Below, piece after piece: positions 1-12,821 of a stretch of DNA of 64,000 nucleotides. Under the pieces are notes generated by a model. The model searched no databases, was not told where the DNA came from, and saw only the letters and a list, made by a program, of their open reading frames with translations. Position numbers and translations under genes: made by a program. The DNA lies in contig OZ020589.1 of assembly GCA_963971535.1 (NCBI GenBank), positions 72,317,520 to 72,381,519 on the forward strand, written 5' to 3'. Origin of the DNA: Notolepis coatsorum. Lineage: Eukaryota; Chordata; Actinopteri; Aulopiformes; Paralepididae. The number at the start of each line of letters is the position of its first letter. Position 1 is the first letter of the stretch.

Positions 1-3000
1 ATGAAGAGGACATCGTTCGGCAGATGGACTGAAGATGAAAGTTGTTGCATGTTAGACAGTTCAGTCAGGCTAGCCATCCCGGCTAAAGACAGGGACAGCT
101 AGTTAGCTTTAGCTACGTTATAATATTGAGTGCTAACGTGTGGTTCAGTCGGGATATAGCCATGATGATGTCGGCTAGTAGCTAGCTTAGCTAAAGGCTA
201 ACTAGCGTTAGCTAACCTAGAGAGAGCACATGCAGCATTGTTATGCCAAGATGAAGAGGACGGTCGTTCGGCAGATGAACTTCGTCAACTCCATGCGGTT
301 GTCTCCATCCTCTTGGACGTTTGGTGAGTTTTTAATGCACTCTATTCTATTCCCGCCGTGGATATCTCTCTCTCTCTCTCTCTCTCGGGAGCCAAACGGG
401 CCGACTAGCTGTTGTAGTACTAGTAGCTAACGGTGTGTGGCCTGGTGTCAGCACCTGGTGCGAGGGAGGTGAGCTTGGTGTTTCATTATGAGAATATCTC
501 CATGCTCAAGTCGGCTATAGTCCGCGAGGGACTTGTTGCCGGCACCGCTATGGTAAACACCACTCTGTAGTGGGACGTGTATTGCCTTCTTTTTCCCTTC
601 TCTCTTCGTATGAGAAGAGGAAAACACAGCGGCTGTCTGAAGTGTTGGCCTGTATTGCTTTTCTCACGTTGTACAGTTTTTCAGTGGTAGCCGCATAGCT
701 TGCTTCTGCGTTAGCTAATGGTTAGCGATAGCCGGGTTGAGCTAACTGTTAGCCAGTTAGCTGTTTAGCTACGATGTTAGCTGCTCGTTTTCGCTCGGCT
801 GGGAACGTTAGCTTGATGCTATCAGTTAGCCTAGAGTTAGCTGTTAGCTTGTGCTACGACCATTGACATTAGCCGTGAGAATAGCAGGCCCTGGCACTCT
901 GACTACGACATCATCTTTGACAGAAGATGTAGTCGGGCCTGCACCATGACAAGGCTCCGGCCATAGCTTCTTTTTGTCCCGCCAGCGAGAGGCCTTTCGT
1001 CAACGTGGAGACCTGTGTTGCGGCCTTTCGCCCTGCGTTCCTTGGTGCAGGTAAGATGTCCATTGGACATTACCCAGGCCTGTACACTGCGATGATATGA
1101 TCGCGAATTGCCCCTTTAATTGGCCGTTGCGATTGGTAAATATTATCTGGGGGCGGGCTTGCGAGTAGTGCTTTCAAGCCTTTCATTCGCATTTCACTCC
1201 TAAATTATCCAAGGCGTGTGATGACGCCACTCACGCGAGCTGTCAGTGCGACACAATGTCGTGGTGCTATGAAAGAATCTGTCGGCAATGAATGAACTTA
1301 CTGCGATCACCGATGAAGTGAAAAAAAGTTTTTGCGTGTGGAGTGAATCTAGGTCACGCTATATACTTGGTACTTGTAGTCTATCGTGCGATTAAAGACC
1401 ATGTCCCTATCTGCGTAGTCTATACATCCAACACCAAATCCCATAATTCCTAGCAAAACGAAACTGAATGTGGCCTCTCTTCCTTTCAATATGGGCTATT
1501 GCATCGCCAAAGAAGCACCTCATTTCAATACATTTAAGATACAAATTTTGCTCTGCAAGAACAACGGAGTGGATATCAGTCCATTTTATGACAACCACGT
1601 CCGATGTGGAGAGATGATAAGATGATGATGATTGACGTGATGATGTGATGATTGATTGACGGGGACACGGACACTTCTAACGTTCAGGTTCAGCCATGCA
1701 TTAGGTGAGTAGTAGTAGAATACTGTCTACTTAAATTTATAAAATATCAACCTATCTATCTATCTAATAATGAGACAATATGCAAATAAGATAATACTAA
1801 TAATTGTCACGGTGTCCCCGTATATGAAATGAAAGTGGCTTGCAACTTTACTGGCTGTCACAAACTGTTTATTTCTCGTTTAGCATAGTATTACATTCCA
1901 CTTCTATAAACAATCAAAGTCCTACCGTAAGAGCCTCATACGGGTCAATTAAACCTTTTTGATTAGTCTTTCCTTCGAGCTAAGTTGGACTGAACATTTC
2001 ACTGTCAAAAGCGCAAGTGTAAATAAGGTTGCGTCGCAACGCGGTTTTCAAAATAAAGGTCACATATACAAATACCTCTCAATTCTTACTAAAGAAAGTC
2101 CCGGATATACATAAACATTAATTGGCATAGATCTCTATAAACGGCCCAACACATTGATCACTTTAGGCACACACTGAAACCAGTAACATCACAAATATGA
2201 AGCAGGTAATTACCCATACAAATAATAAACCTTTCATGGGGTTATTTACAATAATAATTCATTTGATTTCTAAAGCACTTTTCATTGTGAAACAAATGTA
2301 TGCAGAGTTTCTTGTCCTCCTGATTAATGCAATGGTGTGTGTGTGTGTGTTGTGGTGATCTCATTCAAGGAGCACTACACAAGCGCGCGCGCACACACAC
2401 ACACACACAGTTTGTTGTTTTTGTTCTATTAGTGATTTACACACTTTCTCAGTTGGTTCATTATAAAAGATACAAACCTGAAAACAAACGCACTTAAATG
2501 TTAAATAAAAGGACCACAGTAATGAGGCAGGAGGAACATATTTTTTTAATAATGGTAAAATTGTTATTAAAAAATTTGCCCCTAAAAAATATTTTTTGCC
2601 CCTAAATGTCTCATTTAGGGGCAAGTGTGCCCCTAGTGAAAAAGCTTAGCGTACAGCCCTGCATTACCCCACTCTTCCTTCCTTCCCCTCCCGAATGTTT
2701 TGTTAATAACGATGTTTTTTTCCAGGCAAAACATATGTTACTTCACAACATTTGGAGATACGACATGTGCCGTGTGTGAATTGTCTTGGTCGTTTGTGTA
2801 GCTTGGGTAGCGTTGGCCAAAGCTGTGTGTGGCCTGGTGTCAGTACCTGGCTACTCTATTTGCAGTTAGCCTATTTAGCTGATGTCGGCCATTGGCTCCT
2901 TGCTACTTTGTTTTTTCTGGTATAGACCCTCTTCTCTTTGGATTTAAGTGTTGATCTTTGTCCTTTTGGATCTATGTATATTCATGTTGCCTTTGTGAAG

Positions 3001-3339
3001 TTATCTTTTCCTTCTGTTTTGTTCTTCCATTAAAAGTTGAATATCCTTTAGGGGCTCATCTTTGCTTATCTCTCTCATACATGCTCTCTCTCTCTAACAC
3101 ACACACACACGACACACAGACATGCTCTCTCTCTCTAACACACAAACACACATGCTCTCTCTCTCTCTCTCTCTCTCTCTTTCTAACACACACAGTCTGC
3201 CTATGGCGGCCTTTCTCGATGGCTAGGCTGTGCTCGCTGAGTCTGTACCTAGTCAAGGATCTTCAGTCACAGTGCTCAGGTATTCTGCCACTGTGTACTC
3301 TCTGTTTAGGGCCAAATAGCATTTCAATTTCTTTCCAAT

Positions 3340-3376
<37 letters not shown>

Positions 3377-3540
3377 CACTGTATATTGACTGTAGAACGG
3401 GAGCTCTCTCTCGCTCTCTCTCTTGCTATATGTTGACTGTATCATGCCCAGCCTCGGGCAGCGCTATTATTTAAGAATATGTTGACTGTATGAAAAAAAA
3501 AAAAAAAAAAAGGGCCTCGCATTTCTCCCAGGCGGCCCTG
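1..3540 (+). mobile_element. hAT-like DNA transposon, copy A (right end present, left end outside window)
   Basis: The right terminus at 3519-3540 ends in ggcggccctg, the same terminal inverted repeat as the complete copy at 33263-35146. The blocks 870-1060 and 2662-3540 match that copy in inverse orientation (for example the stretch around the acgacatcatctttgacaga motif at 904-923). The flank after the end is gcaacaac, the presumed 8-bp target duplication, but its partner lies outside the window. The 5' part is rich in gttagc/gctaac words and carries two related copies of an atgaagaggac-type segment (1-30 and 248-280). No transposase frame is visible, so it is probably non-autonomous. CT and CA microsatellites (3088-3184, 3343-3373) lie inside it. 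Confidence 0.75.
1076..2661. mobile_element. Non-autonomous hAT-like element nested in copy A
   Basis: It is flanked by an 8-bp direct repeat cattaccc (1068-1075 and 2662-2669). The uninterrupted target sequence is seen in copy B near 34050-34060, where a single cattaccc continues into the cactcttcc motif. The termini are imperfect inverted repeats, aggcctgtacactg on the left and cagggctgtacgct read inward from the right; the left end seems to have lost its first C. A CA/GT microsatellite (2336-2409) lies inside. No transposase frame is seen. Confidence 0.8.
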
Positions 3541-3689
3541 GCAACAACATATAACGTCCGTGCGGAATCAATGTCCCAAGTTCCCAACAACCATTCCGTG
3601 GGTGAACTCATTGAGATAGTTGTCAATTAATGATACTAATACTAATCTATACAATCACCTGTTGTTGAATAAATACCATTACTTTATAT

Positions 3690-3823
3690 ATAAAACAGTA
3701 GCTGTATATAATAAAAAAAAAATGTGTGCACTGGTATCGGATCAGTATCGGTATCGGCCGATACCCAAAGCTTAGGTATCGGAATCAGATCGGGAAGGAA
3801 AAAGTTTTATCGGAACATCTCTA
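3690..3823. mobile_element. Terminal fragment of a hAT-type element
   Basis: The block ends in cggaacatctcta and consists of repeated ggtatcgg/gatcgg words, a layout typical of palindromic subterminal regions in fish hAT elements. The other terminus is not in the window; copy A may have inserted into this element and pushed its left half off the edge. Confidence 0.5.
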
Positions 3824-3829
3824 ATTACA

Positions 3830-3895
3830 ACTAGAGCTAGTCCCCACTGCTCCTATGTGGTCAGGAAGGGTCAAATGCAGAGGAATTATTGGGGA
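3830..3895 (+). mobile_element. SINE 3' fragment
   Basis: It contains gtccccactgctcctatgtgg followed by gggtcaaatgcagaggaa. The same 3' block occurs in the SINE-like copy at 29096-29350, and a variant occurs at 4838-5215. The tRNA-like head is missing. Confidence 0.5.
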
Positions 3896-4145
3896 CAATG
3901 AAGACAGTACAACTTAAACTTACTTCGACAAACACCAAGAAGTGGAAAGCCTTTCTGCTGTCTCATATGTGAAGTACAATGCAATGTGAAACCAAAAGGC
4001 CATGTCACTAATTTGGTAGAACATCCAACAACCTCATCGAGGCATTGGTGACCTAAAAGGAGAGGCGTGGGCTCGTGACCACAGCAACTTGGACCGGCAG
4101 GAACAAGCTGGTCAGTGAAGGGAATGAACAACACACTCTCTCTCT

Positions 4146-4230
4146 CAACACCCACCATTGAAGTCCAATACTCACTCTCACACACACTCTCCCAACACCC
4201 ACCATTGAAGTCCAATACACACACACACAC
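4146..4230. repeat. Local 26-bp duplication plus CA/CT microsatellites
   Basis: A segment beginning caacacccaccattgaagtc occurs twice (4146 and 4194), separated by CT/CA-rich sequence and ending in a CA run. The hAT terminus at 4233 starts right after the CA run. Confidence 0.7.
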
Positions 4231-4344
4231 AACAGGGCTGAACGATTAATCGATTTTAAATCAAAATCGCGATTTGAAATGATGCAATTAAAAATCGCCA
4301 AGCCTGCAAATAAAAAATATATATAATAATAATAAAAAAAAAAA

Positions 4345-4680
4345 AATTTAACCAGGAAGTCCCATTGATATACAAGATCTCCTTTGCAAGGGAGACCTGG
4401 CCAAGATGACAGCGATAACATTTGCAATACATCACACAGCAATAAAATGTCCGATACATCAAGAACATAATAAATGTGCATGTATACAATACATCACATG
4501 TAAACACAAAAACACAAAGCAGAATAGTCTACATGATAGTAAAAGTGTATAATACAGGGTAATACAGTAATTTTGCAGTTGGGACCCGACTACAGAAAGC
4601 AGCAACATTCTTCTTGTAGGAAGAAAGCTGTTCCTATAGCTAACCCTGCTCAAGACAGAGAAAACATCTAAGCTGAGTAA
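4345..4680 (-). mobile_element. LINE 3' untranslated fragment
   Basis: On the minus strand the sequence runs to a 3' end of the type ccaggtctcccttgcaaagg ... cttcctggttaaat followed by A/T-rich tail. This is a characteristic 3' tail shared by several fish non-LTR elements. No reverse-transcriptase frame remains. Confidence 0.55.
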
Positions 4681-4837
4681 GGAAAGAGTGGAGGGAGCGG
4701 GGCTCAGGGGGGGGCATCTTTCTCTCTACTGGTTCAATTAATGTAGAAAAACGTTGCACTATAAAAACGAACTGGATAGTTGATGATAATATACATTTAA
4801 CTTCATTAGCTGAAGTTGAAGTATAGCTGAAGTATAT

Positions 4838-5215
4838 GCGGCACGGTGGGTATGCGGCACGGTGGTGTAGTGGTTAACACTGTCGCCTCACAGCAAGAAG
4901 GTCCAGGGTTCGAATCCCGCTTGGGGACCAGGTTTCCATGGTGCCAGTTACCCAGGTGGGGTATCTCCCAGGCCTTTCTGTGTGGAGTTTGCATGTTCTC
5001 CCCGTGCTCGCAAGGGTTTCCCCCCCGATAAGATAAACCCAATGGAAAAACATGCACAACAACAAGATCGCTAACGCTGTGGCGTCCTTGACGAAGACGG
5101 ACAGGAGCACTTGGATTGGTCCCCTGGCGCGGCTCACGTTGACGCCTGTCTGCTCCCGGCTGCCCTTGGGGGGGGAAGGACGACGGGATGGGTTAATCGC
5201 AGATACGAATTGCAT
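4838..5215 (+). mobile_element. tRNA-derived SINE (DANA/V-SINE type)
   Basis: The head has Pol III-like boxes: A box around gtggtgtagtggttaacac (4862-4880) and B box ggttcgaatcccg (4907-4919). The body motif gtggagtttgcatgttctcc (4982-5001) is characteristic of the fish DANA/V-SINE superfamily. The 3' part carries ggatgggttaatcgcaga. A short duplicated start (gcggcacggtggg) precedes the head. It is a retroposon rather than a functional tRNA gene because the anticodon arm is not conserved and a long body follows. Confidence 0.8.
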
Positions 5216-5295
5216 GCATGCATCGCATGTGTGCCAATTGATGACCTCGGAGCAGGTCCTAAATTATTATTCTAAAATCATTTAAGCCATTCTCC

Positions 5296-5298
<3 letters not shown>

Positions 5299-5388
<90 letters not shown>

Positions 5389-5396
5389 GTGTGTGT
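5299..5396. repeat. (GT)n microsatellite
   Basis: Nearly perfect GT dinucleotides for about 90 bp, interrupted once near 5387 (gtaggt). It directly abuts the hAT start at 5397. Confidence 0.95.
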
Positions 5397-6367
5397 AGAG
5401 CGAAATAAACTTTTTGACTCACCGGCCAGTGGCGGGTAGATGGGAAGAATCTACCCGCCAAGCATATTTCTTACCTGCCAACTTTTTTTTGATAAAAAAA
5501 AAAAAAGTATTATTATTTTATATAAAAGTTTTTTTTAATAAAATATATATATTATATAATCATACTTGTGATTGTGTTATCTGCGAGACATCGCCACCTC
5601 GCTGTCTGCAAACAGCTCCACTGTCTGTGTGTATACTCGAGTGGCCTCCAGCTCCAGAAAGGATTCTCCGGCGCTGCAGCTGGGCCCTAAACGCTACATT
5701 CAGCATGCAAAAGGATTCTCCTGAGCTACAGCTGGACCCTATTCAGCAGCCCTCACTCATGCGATGTAAGCCAGGGACTCGAATACGCATGTTGTTGTAG
5801 GACATTGATGTCAGGAGCTATCTGTAGCTACTGCTGGATGGCGTTGGGACAACGCCTCAGTGAACTATTTAGTTTACTGCGACATTTCGTAGTGACTAGT
5901 GAGCTACCTAGCCAACGGAGGTATTATGCACTGGACTATTGCTGGAGGATTTGTTGATGTCGGGAGCTATCCGTAGCTAGCCGGCTGGATAACGTTACAC
6001 AATGCCTCATGTTGTATTAAACTAAGTGAATAGTTGACTGGGTCATTTTGTAACGGTAGCTAACGTTATCTCACGAAAGTCTCACACTGACTAGACTAAC
6101 GTCACGGTGAGGCAATAGCCTCTGTTTACATGCAGGCATACAGAAACAGGTGGGGAGGGGTAGGCGCAGCAGCAGCAGTGCGCGGTGCGCTGCATGTCTG
6201 TGCTGAGACAGCGAGTGAGAACTCCGCTAAAGAATTGGATTATGATTTTCGGTTTTCACATGACTATTTGATTGCCCGCCACACGGCGGTCAGACCTCTC
6301 AGTGGGAGGCGCCAAACGTAAAAACTGAGCGCCAATGGCGGGTGGCGCTCTCTAGTTTCGGTCCCTG
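5397..6367. mobile_element. Non-autonomous hAT-like element inserted in a GT run
   Basis: The left end agcgaaataaactttttgac and the right end ctagtttcggtccctg have a cgaaa-type terminus like the hAT at 19613 (cagggttcgaaattaac). A ggcgggtaga/ggcgggtgg motif recurs near both ends. The element lies between GT repeats, consistent with an 8-bp GT target duplication that cannot be placed exactly. Confidence 0.6.
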
Positions 6368-6833
6368 TGTGTGTGTGTGTGCACGCGTCTCATATCTGGT
6401 CTGACATCAGAGGAGTTTGATAGTATTTACTGAGGATTGCCAGATAATGTTGATATTTAAACAACAAAAAAATTATTATACAAAATAAATATACATGATC
6501 ATGCAACATAAAAAAAAATGTGTAGGAACAGTTTGGGAGAGGGAGGTAAGGGGTTTTAGATTGTGTGTTGTGAAGTTTAGACTTCAGAGAGGGAGAGTAA
6601 AGTACAGAAAAAAAGGTACCGTTGGGTACCGTACCGGTATCGATTCCCAGGTAAAAATAAACATTTTCAGACTCTGTGTCCCGAACAGAACCACTGCGTA
6701 GGCCAGATGCAAGCCGCATTTTACAATAAACCTCTGTGGGGCTGCTTAAATTTTTTTTTATAATCGCAAATGTAATCGCAATATCTGTCAGAAAAATCGC
6801 AATTAGATTATTTCCCAAAATCGTGCAGCCCTA

Positions 6834-7394
6834 GACACACACACACACCACACAGATGTAAGTCTACCAACTGCTCATTTGAAAGAATAATATCTTGCTG
6901 GATGTCATTAAAATTGCAGCTAAATATTAATATTTCATGTCTGCACATGCAAACCTACTGCAAAATTCTGTTCTGAGGGGGGGAGGGTCCTGGACACACA
7001 AAGGTGCAAACACAAATGATGATTGGCCAAAATAAGCATGTAAAACCTTTCTATGTGATATCTAAGCATCAAACCTCTCAGATGGGACAGCCATGACACA
7101 ATGGCATTGTGTGGCGAGCCAAGTACGTGTGTGTTGGATGCCGCCAGACAAGGAGCCCAGACACACACCTCTCGAACAATGTTACGTGCACAGTGCTGGC
7201 CAACGCAGGCGATGCGAGAACTGTGATCGGCCATTGCCTTGGGCAGCATACGTATTTCCTCATATTTATCTTATTGGGCTTAGCCTTGGAGGGAATATTC
7301 TATTGTTGGTTGTGAAAAATGAGGAAGGAACATGTAGCAAATAGGAGAGAGATTAACTGAGGTTTGCACGTCATCTGTACAACACCACGTCCCA
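6834..7394. other. Intronic sequence, no gene seen
   Basis: A short CA run at 6834-6850, then apparently single-copy sequence. Short overlapping open frames around 7078-7344 have no recognisable domain. Confidence 0.5.
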
Positions 7395-7562
7395 TGTACA
7401 TTTTAGTTTTAGTTTCGTTTATTTAGCAACAAATTAATAAAAAAAAAAAGTGATGTAAGGAGGGAACAAAGTTTGTACAAAGTTCCATTCCCATCCCATT
7501 GTCCATAAACATATGAACATTCCAAAGGGATCAATAAAGGAATATCTTATCTTATCTTATTA
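7395..7562 (+). mobile_element. Retroposon 3' tail
   Basis: The block ends gggatcaataaaggaatatc followed by ttatc repeats, the tail seen in fish non-LTR elements and their SINE partners. Only the 3' end is preserved. Confidence 0.5.
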
Positions 7563-9590
7563 TAAAGATTGCAACGTGGCTACAAATATTTGGCGGGAGG
7601 TAGCGAAAAGCATTGGTTTAGAAATGCGCAAAGCATTGGTTTAGAAATACCCAAATGCATGCCTCTGAAGATGTTACGAGATAAAAATTAATAAGGTACT
7701 GGAAAAGAACTTGAACTAAGTTTTACATCGTGTGCGTTTTCCTTTTAGTATTTTGATTACACAGTGCAAATTGTGTTTGTGTAGCACTAGCTTGCATGCC
7801 CAGCATGTAAACAAAGTCTGGTTCTGCCTATACTGTAGAGTCGACTATACAACTATATTACAAGTCTGATAGTGTGCTTGGCTCGTCTCGTAAGTCTTTA
7901 GTACATGGCTTTCTATATATAGCCATTCGTTAGCCAGTGTACTGTATAATGTATCCCTGTCTTGACAATTGCACAATTAATGGTCAGATGAAGCTGATTT
8001 TCAATGCTTGATGATATAACTTGAGTGATATCTCACATGCAGAGGTTCACGCTATGGCTTGTGACTCTTGTTCCAGGAAGACTGGCGGGAGTGGGCAGGC
8101 AGGTTCAGTCTCTTGTCCAAGCAGCATGGAGCCAAGTAACCTTGCTTTGCTTGAATATGCCACCATCATATTCAGCCATATTCACCCACATCTACCATAG
8201 TGAACGTGTATCTGGCGTCACATGCAGCCATTAGCACGATGGAGTGATGGCCCTAATTTAATTAGCTGTTGCCTAACCTGTGGTGGAGATGGATGGGATC
8301 AGGGTGGGTGGACTGGTGTGAGATGAATGGTGGCAAACGACGGACCAAATCATCAAATCTAAATCTAAGTGCATTTCTTCATCCATCTCTCACATTGAAC
8401 AAACCAGCACATACTCCCCTTCCTCATGCCTGGAGCTCTTCAGTGGTCTCACAGACTATCTTCTCTTACCATTTGCTCCTCCTCAATAACAACATAGTAG
8501 CAAGTCTTCCTCATCTGCCAAAGCCATCTCCATAACAAACTCGCTGTCCGCCACCATGATTGCTAATGTGTTTCCACCTAATTCTTTGCTCGCTTTACTC
8601 ACAACGACACGATTACGTTGTGTTTTATAGTGCAACACGGCCACCTAGTATTTTTGCAGTGTACTGCAGTCAACGCCCTGAACCAATGTGGAACTACAGT
8701 ATGTGGGTATAGGTGGCGCAGACAAAGAAAGACGTCTTGGCCTTTAATCCCAACTAGTACGTCATCAAGCGGTGAGAGGAGGGGTGAGGAATAAAGGTCC
8801 AGGGTAAGGGCAAAGAATGTTCATCCACAACAGAACATGGGAAATCCCAATCAATGTGCTATGTGTGTGTTAGCAAGAGGGCTAAGCTGGAGTGAGCAAA
8901 ATGTTTATCTCCGCTTGTCAGTGAAGCCACGTTTTTGGCCACTTGCCTCGTCTTCCTCTCTGCCATGCAGCATGTCTGCTGGTTTGAGGAGGCACCACTG
9001 AAGAGATGCAGAGATACGCCGCCTGCCACCTTTAAAGCTTCAATTCATAATGTGAAGCCGTCTGCTTCAAGGGATATATTTGTGATATATACAAACACGG
9101 TTGGCTGTGATTCGCAGCAGCATTTTTTAAGTCACATAGTGTTAAGTACATAAAACAACTGAGGAGACATCAACCAATCTCTGTTCCAAGGCATTTCTGA
9201 TACACTTTTAAGAGGATGGGGGTACAGCAGCATGGATTTCAAAAATAAATTTAATCACTTGTAAAGTCAAAGTTACCTCGGTGTGCTCCATGCATCGCTG
9301 AAAACGTGTCTGGATAGAAGAGCTTTGAAAAGATATTCATACTTTCCTTCTCCGTTACGCTTCTCAAAGGCACAAAGGTTGCTTTAAAAAGAGAACTATC
9401 AGTATTCACTTCCAAGGACATTTTCAAAATACATTTGCCAAATTGCATTTATTCCCCCCAGTGTAAAGGGAACAGCTGTAAAACCTTTAATTAAATTCCT
9501 TTGGCCTCATGGCCTTCAATAACCCATACGGCGCATGCCAGAGCGCTTTCTATTGAGAGTCACTGTCATTAAATGAAGCATCGCTGTCTC
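7563..9590. other. Intronic sequence, no gene seen
   Basis: Apparently single-copy DNA with short unremarkable open frames. I see no repeat termini, splice-flanked coding exon or RNA gene. Confidence 0.5.
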
Positions 9591-9957
9591 ATCCACCTCC
9601 CGTTCAGACCCACCCCGTCTCCTCATCATCCACCTCCCATTCAGACCCACCCCGTCTCATCATCCACCTCCCGTTCAGACCCACTCCGTCTCCTCATCCA
9701 CCTCCCGTTCAGACCCACCCTGTCTCCTCATCCACCTCCCGTTCAGACCCACCCCGTCTCCTCATCATCCACCTCTCGTTCAGACCCACCCCGTCTCCTC
9801 ATCATCCACCTCCCGTTCAGACCCACCCCGTCTCATCATCCACCTCCCGTTCAGACCCACCCCGTCTCCTCATCATCCACCTCCCGTTCAGACCCACCCT
9901 GTCTCCTCATCATCCACCTCCCGTTCAGACCCACCCAGTCTCCTCATCATCCACCAT
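9591..9957. repeat. Minisatellite, about 10 units of 31-37 bp
   Basis: Ten units share cacctcccgttcagaccca; units differ mainly in the number of cat/cctcatcat steps. It ends at ccaccatagtg. Confidence 0.95.
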
Positions 9958-10278
9958 AGTGACTCTATAACCTTCAGCCAACACCAAGACGATAAAAACA
10001 CACACACACACGTCGGCCTCAGCCTGGGGGGGTCCCTGGTAGAATATAAGTATCACGGACCACTGCCTCCCTCTAGTGGCTTGGACTGGGAACAACAGCA
10101 GCTCTGTAACACTGCTACATCCACAGTAGAAAATATTATACCTGCCGGACATCAACCGTGTATGAAAGAGATACGATCTACCATGGGGGTATATGAACTA
10201 CAAAGAGAGGAGAGAGATGGAGCAACTGACAGTTACCTACAGCTACAGTACAGGCAGCATAGCCGCTATCAGCCAGAC

Positions 10279-11213
10279 TAGGGCTGCAACGATGAGTCGA
10301 CTTCAATTAAATGTTGTCGATTTCCATATTCTTATTGTTATTGCATATTGTTATTTATATGCCGTCTTTGCAGTGGAAATGACAGACGTTCTAAGTCATA
10401 ACCTGCGCAACATGTAATCTAACTAGTGCGCAATGAATGAATGAATATAATTATAATGTATATAACTTTATATTCACATGATTCTGCCTAAAGCCATGAC
10501 TCCACAGTGCGCTTCACTCACATTTGATACGTTTAGTTTAGTTTCTGACATCCATTCCAGCTGCAATAGTGAAGAATGGGAGGGGCTGAGTTAACAACCC
10601 CTTATATCTTATTTTTTTATATCTTATCTCCTGTGCTGGCACAAGCACTAACATAGCTTTGGAGTGGAGAGATAACACATAACATATGGAAATATACTAC
10701 AAAGTAATTTATCATGTTGGTAAAGAATCTCTCTGGCTGGTAGTTTTATTTTATTTTTATTTTTATTTTTTAAGTTTATTTTGTTCCCTGTTTTTCTGAA
10801 TTTAGCTACAGGCATAGATAAATTGTAGGTAATGATAAACAATATCATAGTAACTGGTGGGTTATATTATTTCAAGATAATAAAGTAGTTTTAATGAGTC
10901 AATAGATAAAAAGCAGTAATGGCATGTAGGTTACTCACCCTACTCATTTACAGTAGGCATCCACACTACACAGAATTTACAGACATAAATACACTTCATG
11001 GCTCATCTCCTACTCTGGGTATTCAGTAGGTGGTGTGACCTAAGGACACTTAGGAAAGTAGTACCGCACTTCAAAAACATGTTGAAAAACATTTTGAAAT
11101 GTTCAATTGCAAATGTAATCAATTGTTGTTTTTTCTGGTTTAGATTAATCGACTAATCAATAAAATAATCGACAGATTAATTGATAACAAAATAACCGTT
11201 AGTTGCAGCCCTA
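10279..11213. mobile_element. Non-autonomous hAT element with intact target duplication
   Basis: Perfect 8-bp duplication agccagac at 10271-10278 and 11214-11221. The termini are tagggctgcaac on the left and, read inward from the right, tagggctgcaactaacgg. The right subterminal region carries aatcga/tcgatt repeats. The short frames inside have no transposase motif. The family is related to the terminus at 58667. Confidence 0.9.
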
Positions 11214-11221
11214 AGCCAGAC

Positions 11222-12821
11222 AGAAACCTATTATGCTCGACAATCCTCAGTTCAGCGAGGCAGTGGGTGTCTGTGTCCCTGTCCCTGTGTGTGACACACT
11301 TGTCTCATTAAGATGCTCATTTGGTTTATTGGAACCGGCAGGAGGCGTCCATTTGTGTTTTAAAAGGCCAGACAAGATGCAGTTTCCATGAAAACCTAGG
11401 AAAAACAACTGTATTTGTCTTCATGTGGGTGGATGGACCTTTGTGGCCCATGGCTGCTAGATCTGTGTGACAACGCCTACATCAGGCCAGGCTGCCTTTT
11501 CTTTGGGAGTAGATTTAATTAACGGAAATGTAGGAGAGGGAGAGGACAAGAGCTCCAACTCAATACAAACTCTCTGCCTGGCTCCAGTCACTGTTCACTC
11601 CTATGTCTCATCATGAGCCCCTTTCACACTGCCCATTAAAGCCGGGATTTGTACCCCATTATCACGGCATGCCGTTCTGTGTGGAAGGAACGAACAGGGA
11701 ACGGGGGGTAACATTTTATGCAGCATTTTGCCGTGTTCAGGTATAGGAAAATTACCGGGTTGGTTTCATCCCGGCTTCTGTGTGTAAGGGACATCCTGGC
11801 ATAGCGGGATAGCACGCACCACCAACATGCACACATGATATAATATAAAAATAGCGGGAATATTGCGTAGGCTAACTCTCAGTTGTCGCATGAATAGAAC
11901 AAAGGCTGACCACATGATATAATAATAATAATAATTAATAACAATAATAGGCCAAAAGTTTTGTCTAGTTTTGTCCGATTAAAATCACATGCAACGTGAG
12001 AAAACATAATTCCTGGCCGACGCCTCAGGTGCTGCCCAGTTGTATTTAGAGCAGCATCAGATTCAACCAGTGCTGCATCTGCAACGTTAGCTCCGAGCAA
12101 CAAGTCCTGGCAGTTGAGTAGAAGTTTTTGCTCAATGCAGTTCACTCTCATGAGTGTGAATTGTTTTCCGACAGAACAATATTGATGTAACTAAGATCCG
12201 CTGGGGGAAAACATGTTGTAAACAGGTGCCAGAGAGCGGTGTAGCATCACCCTCTGGTACAAAAGGTGTAACTATAACGCAACCAAGCAGCATAATCTCC
12301 TCCCAGGCGTCTGGCCTGGCGGCGGTGATAATGAAATGGTGCAGTTTTTCATTTTTGTGCCAGTGCTGGTTGAATATTAAAGCTAATGTTATCTGGTTAG
12401 CTATGAAGTTAGCAGATGGTTTCATTTGTAGCCTCAGTCACCAACAGCTGAGCTGTACTGGCGGAAGTCAGGAAAAACAATAATAACTGCAGGTTTTATT
12501 GCTTTGTACACAACCAAGCAAGCGCTCTGCCAGCCTACTTAAACTGCTATTGTCCAATGTTAAATTCACAGAGATCAGCCCTAATGAGCTGCTGTTTTCT
12601 GCTCGTGAAACACTTCTGAGGCATATGCTGCATTAGGTGATACGGCATGTCTCATTGGCCATAGAAGCGATTAAGCACACTCCTATGCAGAGCTGTCTCT
12701 AGGCCTGTATGTCACAGCCTGCCAAACAGCTCTGCCCAAGAGAGCCGAAATATGTACCAAATCTGGACATCCGTGACCAATTTGTTAACTTTGAATTGGG
12801 TGTATACAGAGCATCACAACT
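11222..12821. other. Intronic sequence, no gene seen
   Basis: Contains a short aat-repeat at 11921-11948 and otherwise apparently unique sequence. The small open frames on both strands at 11879-12483 show no recognisable domain. Confidence 0.5.

Larger units (their letters stand above)
4233..6833. mobile_element. hAT-type element carrying several later insertions
   Basis: The left end is cagggctgaacgattaatcg followed by repeated aaatcg/cgattt words. The right end (about 6745-6833) has the matching pattern ending aaaatcgtgcagcccta. Both ends abut CA microsatellite, so the 8-bp duplication cannot be confirmed. Between them lie a LINE 3' fragment, a tRNA-SINE, a GT run and another hAT. A scrap at about 6615-6655 (ggtaccgttgggtaccg) matches the hAT family at 38808. 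Pairing the two ends as one element is an inference. Confidence 0.55.

Noticed and set aside
4861-4933. tRNA gene candidate (A and B boxes)
   Set aside because: The tRNA-like part is the head of a SINE; a cloverleaf is not supported. The same applies at 18384-18455 and 23480-23580.
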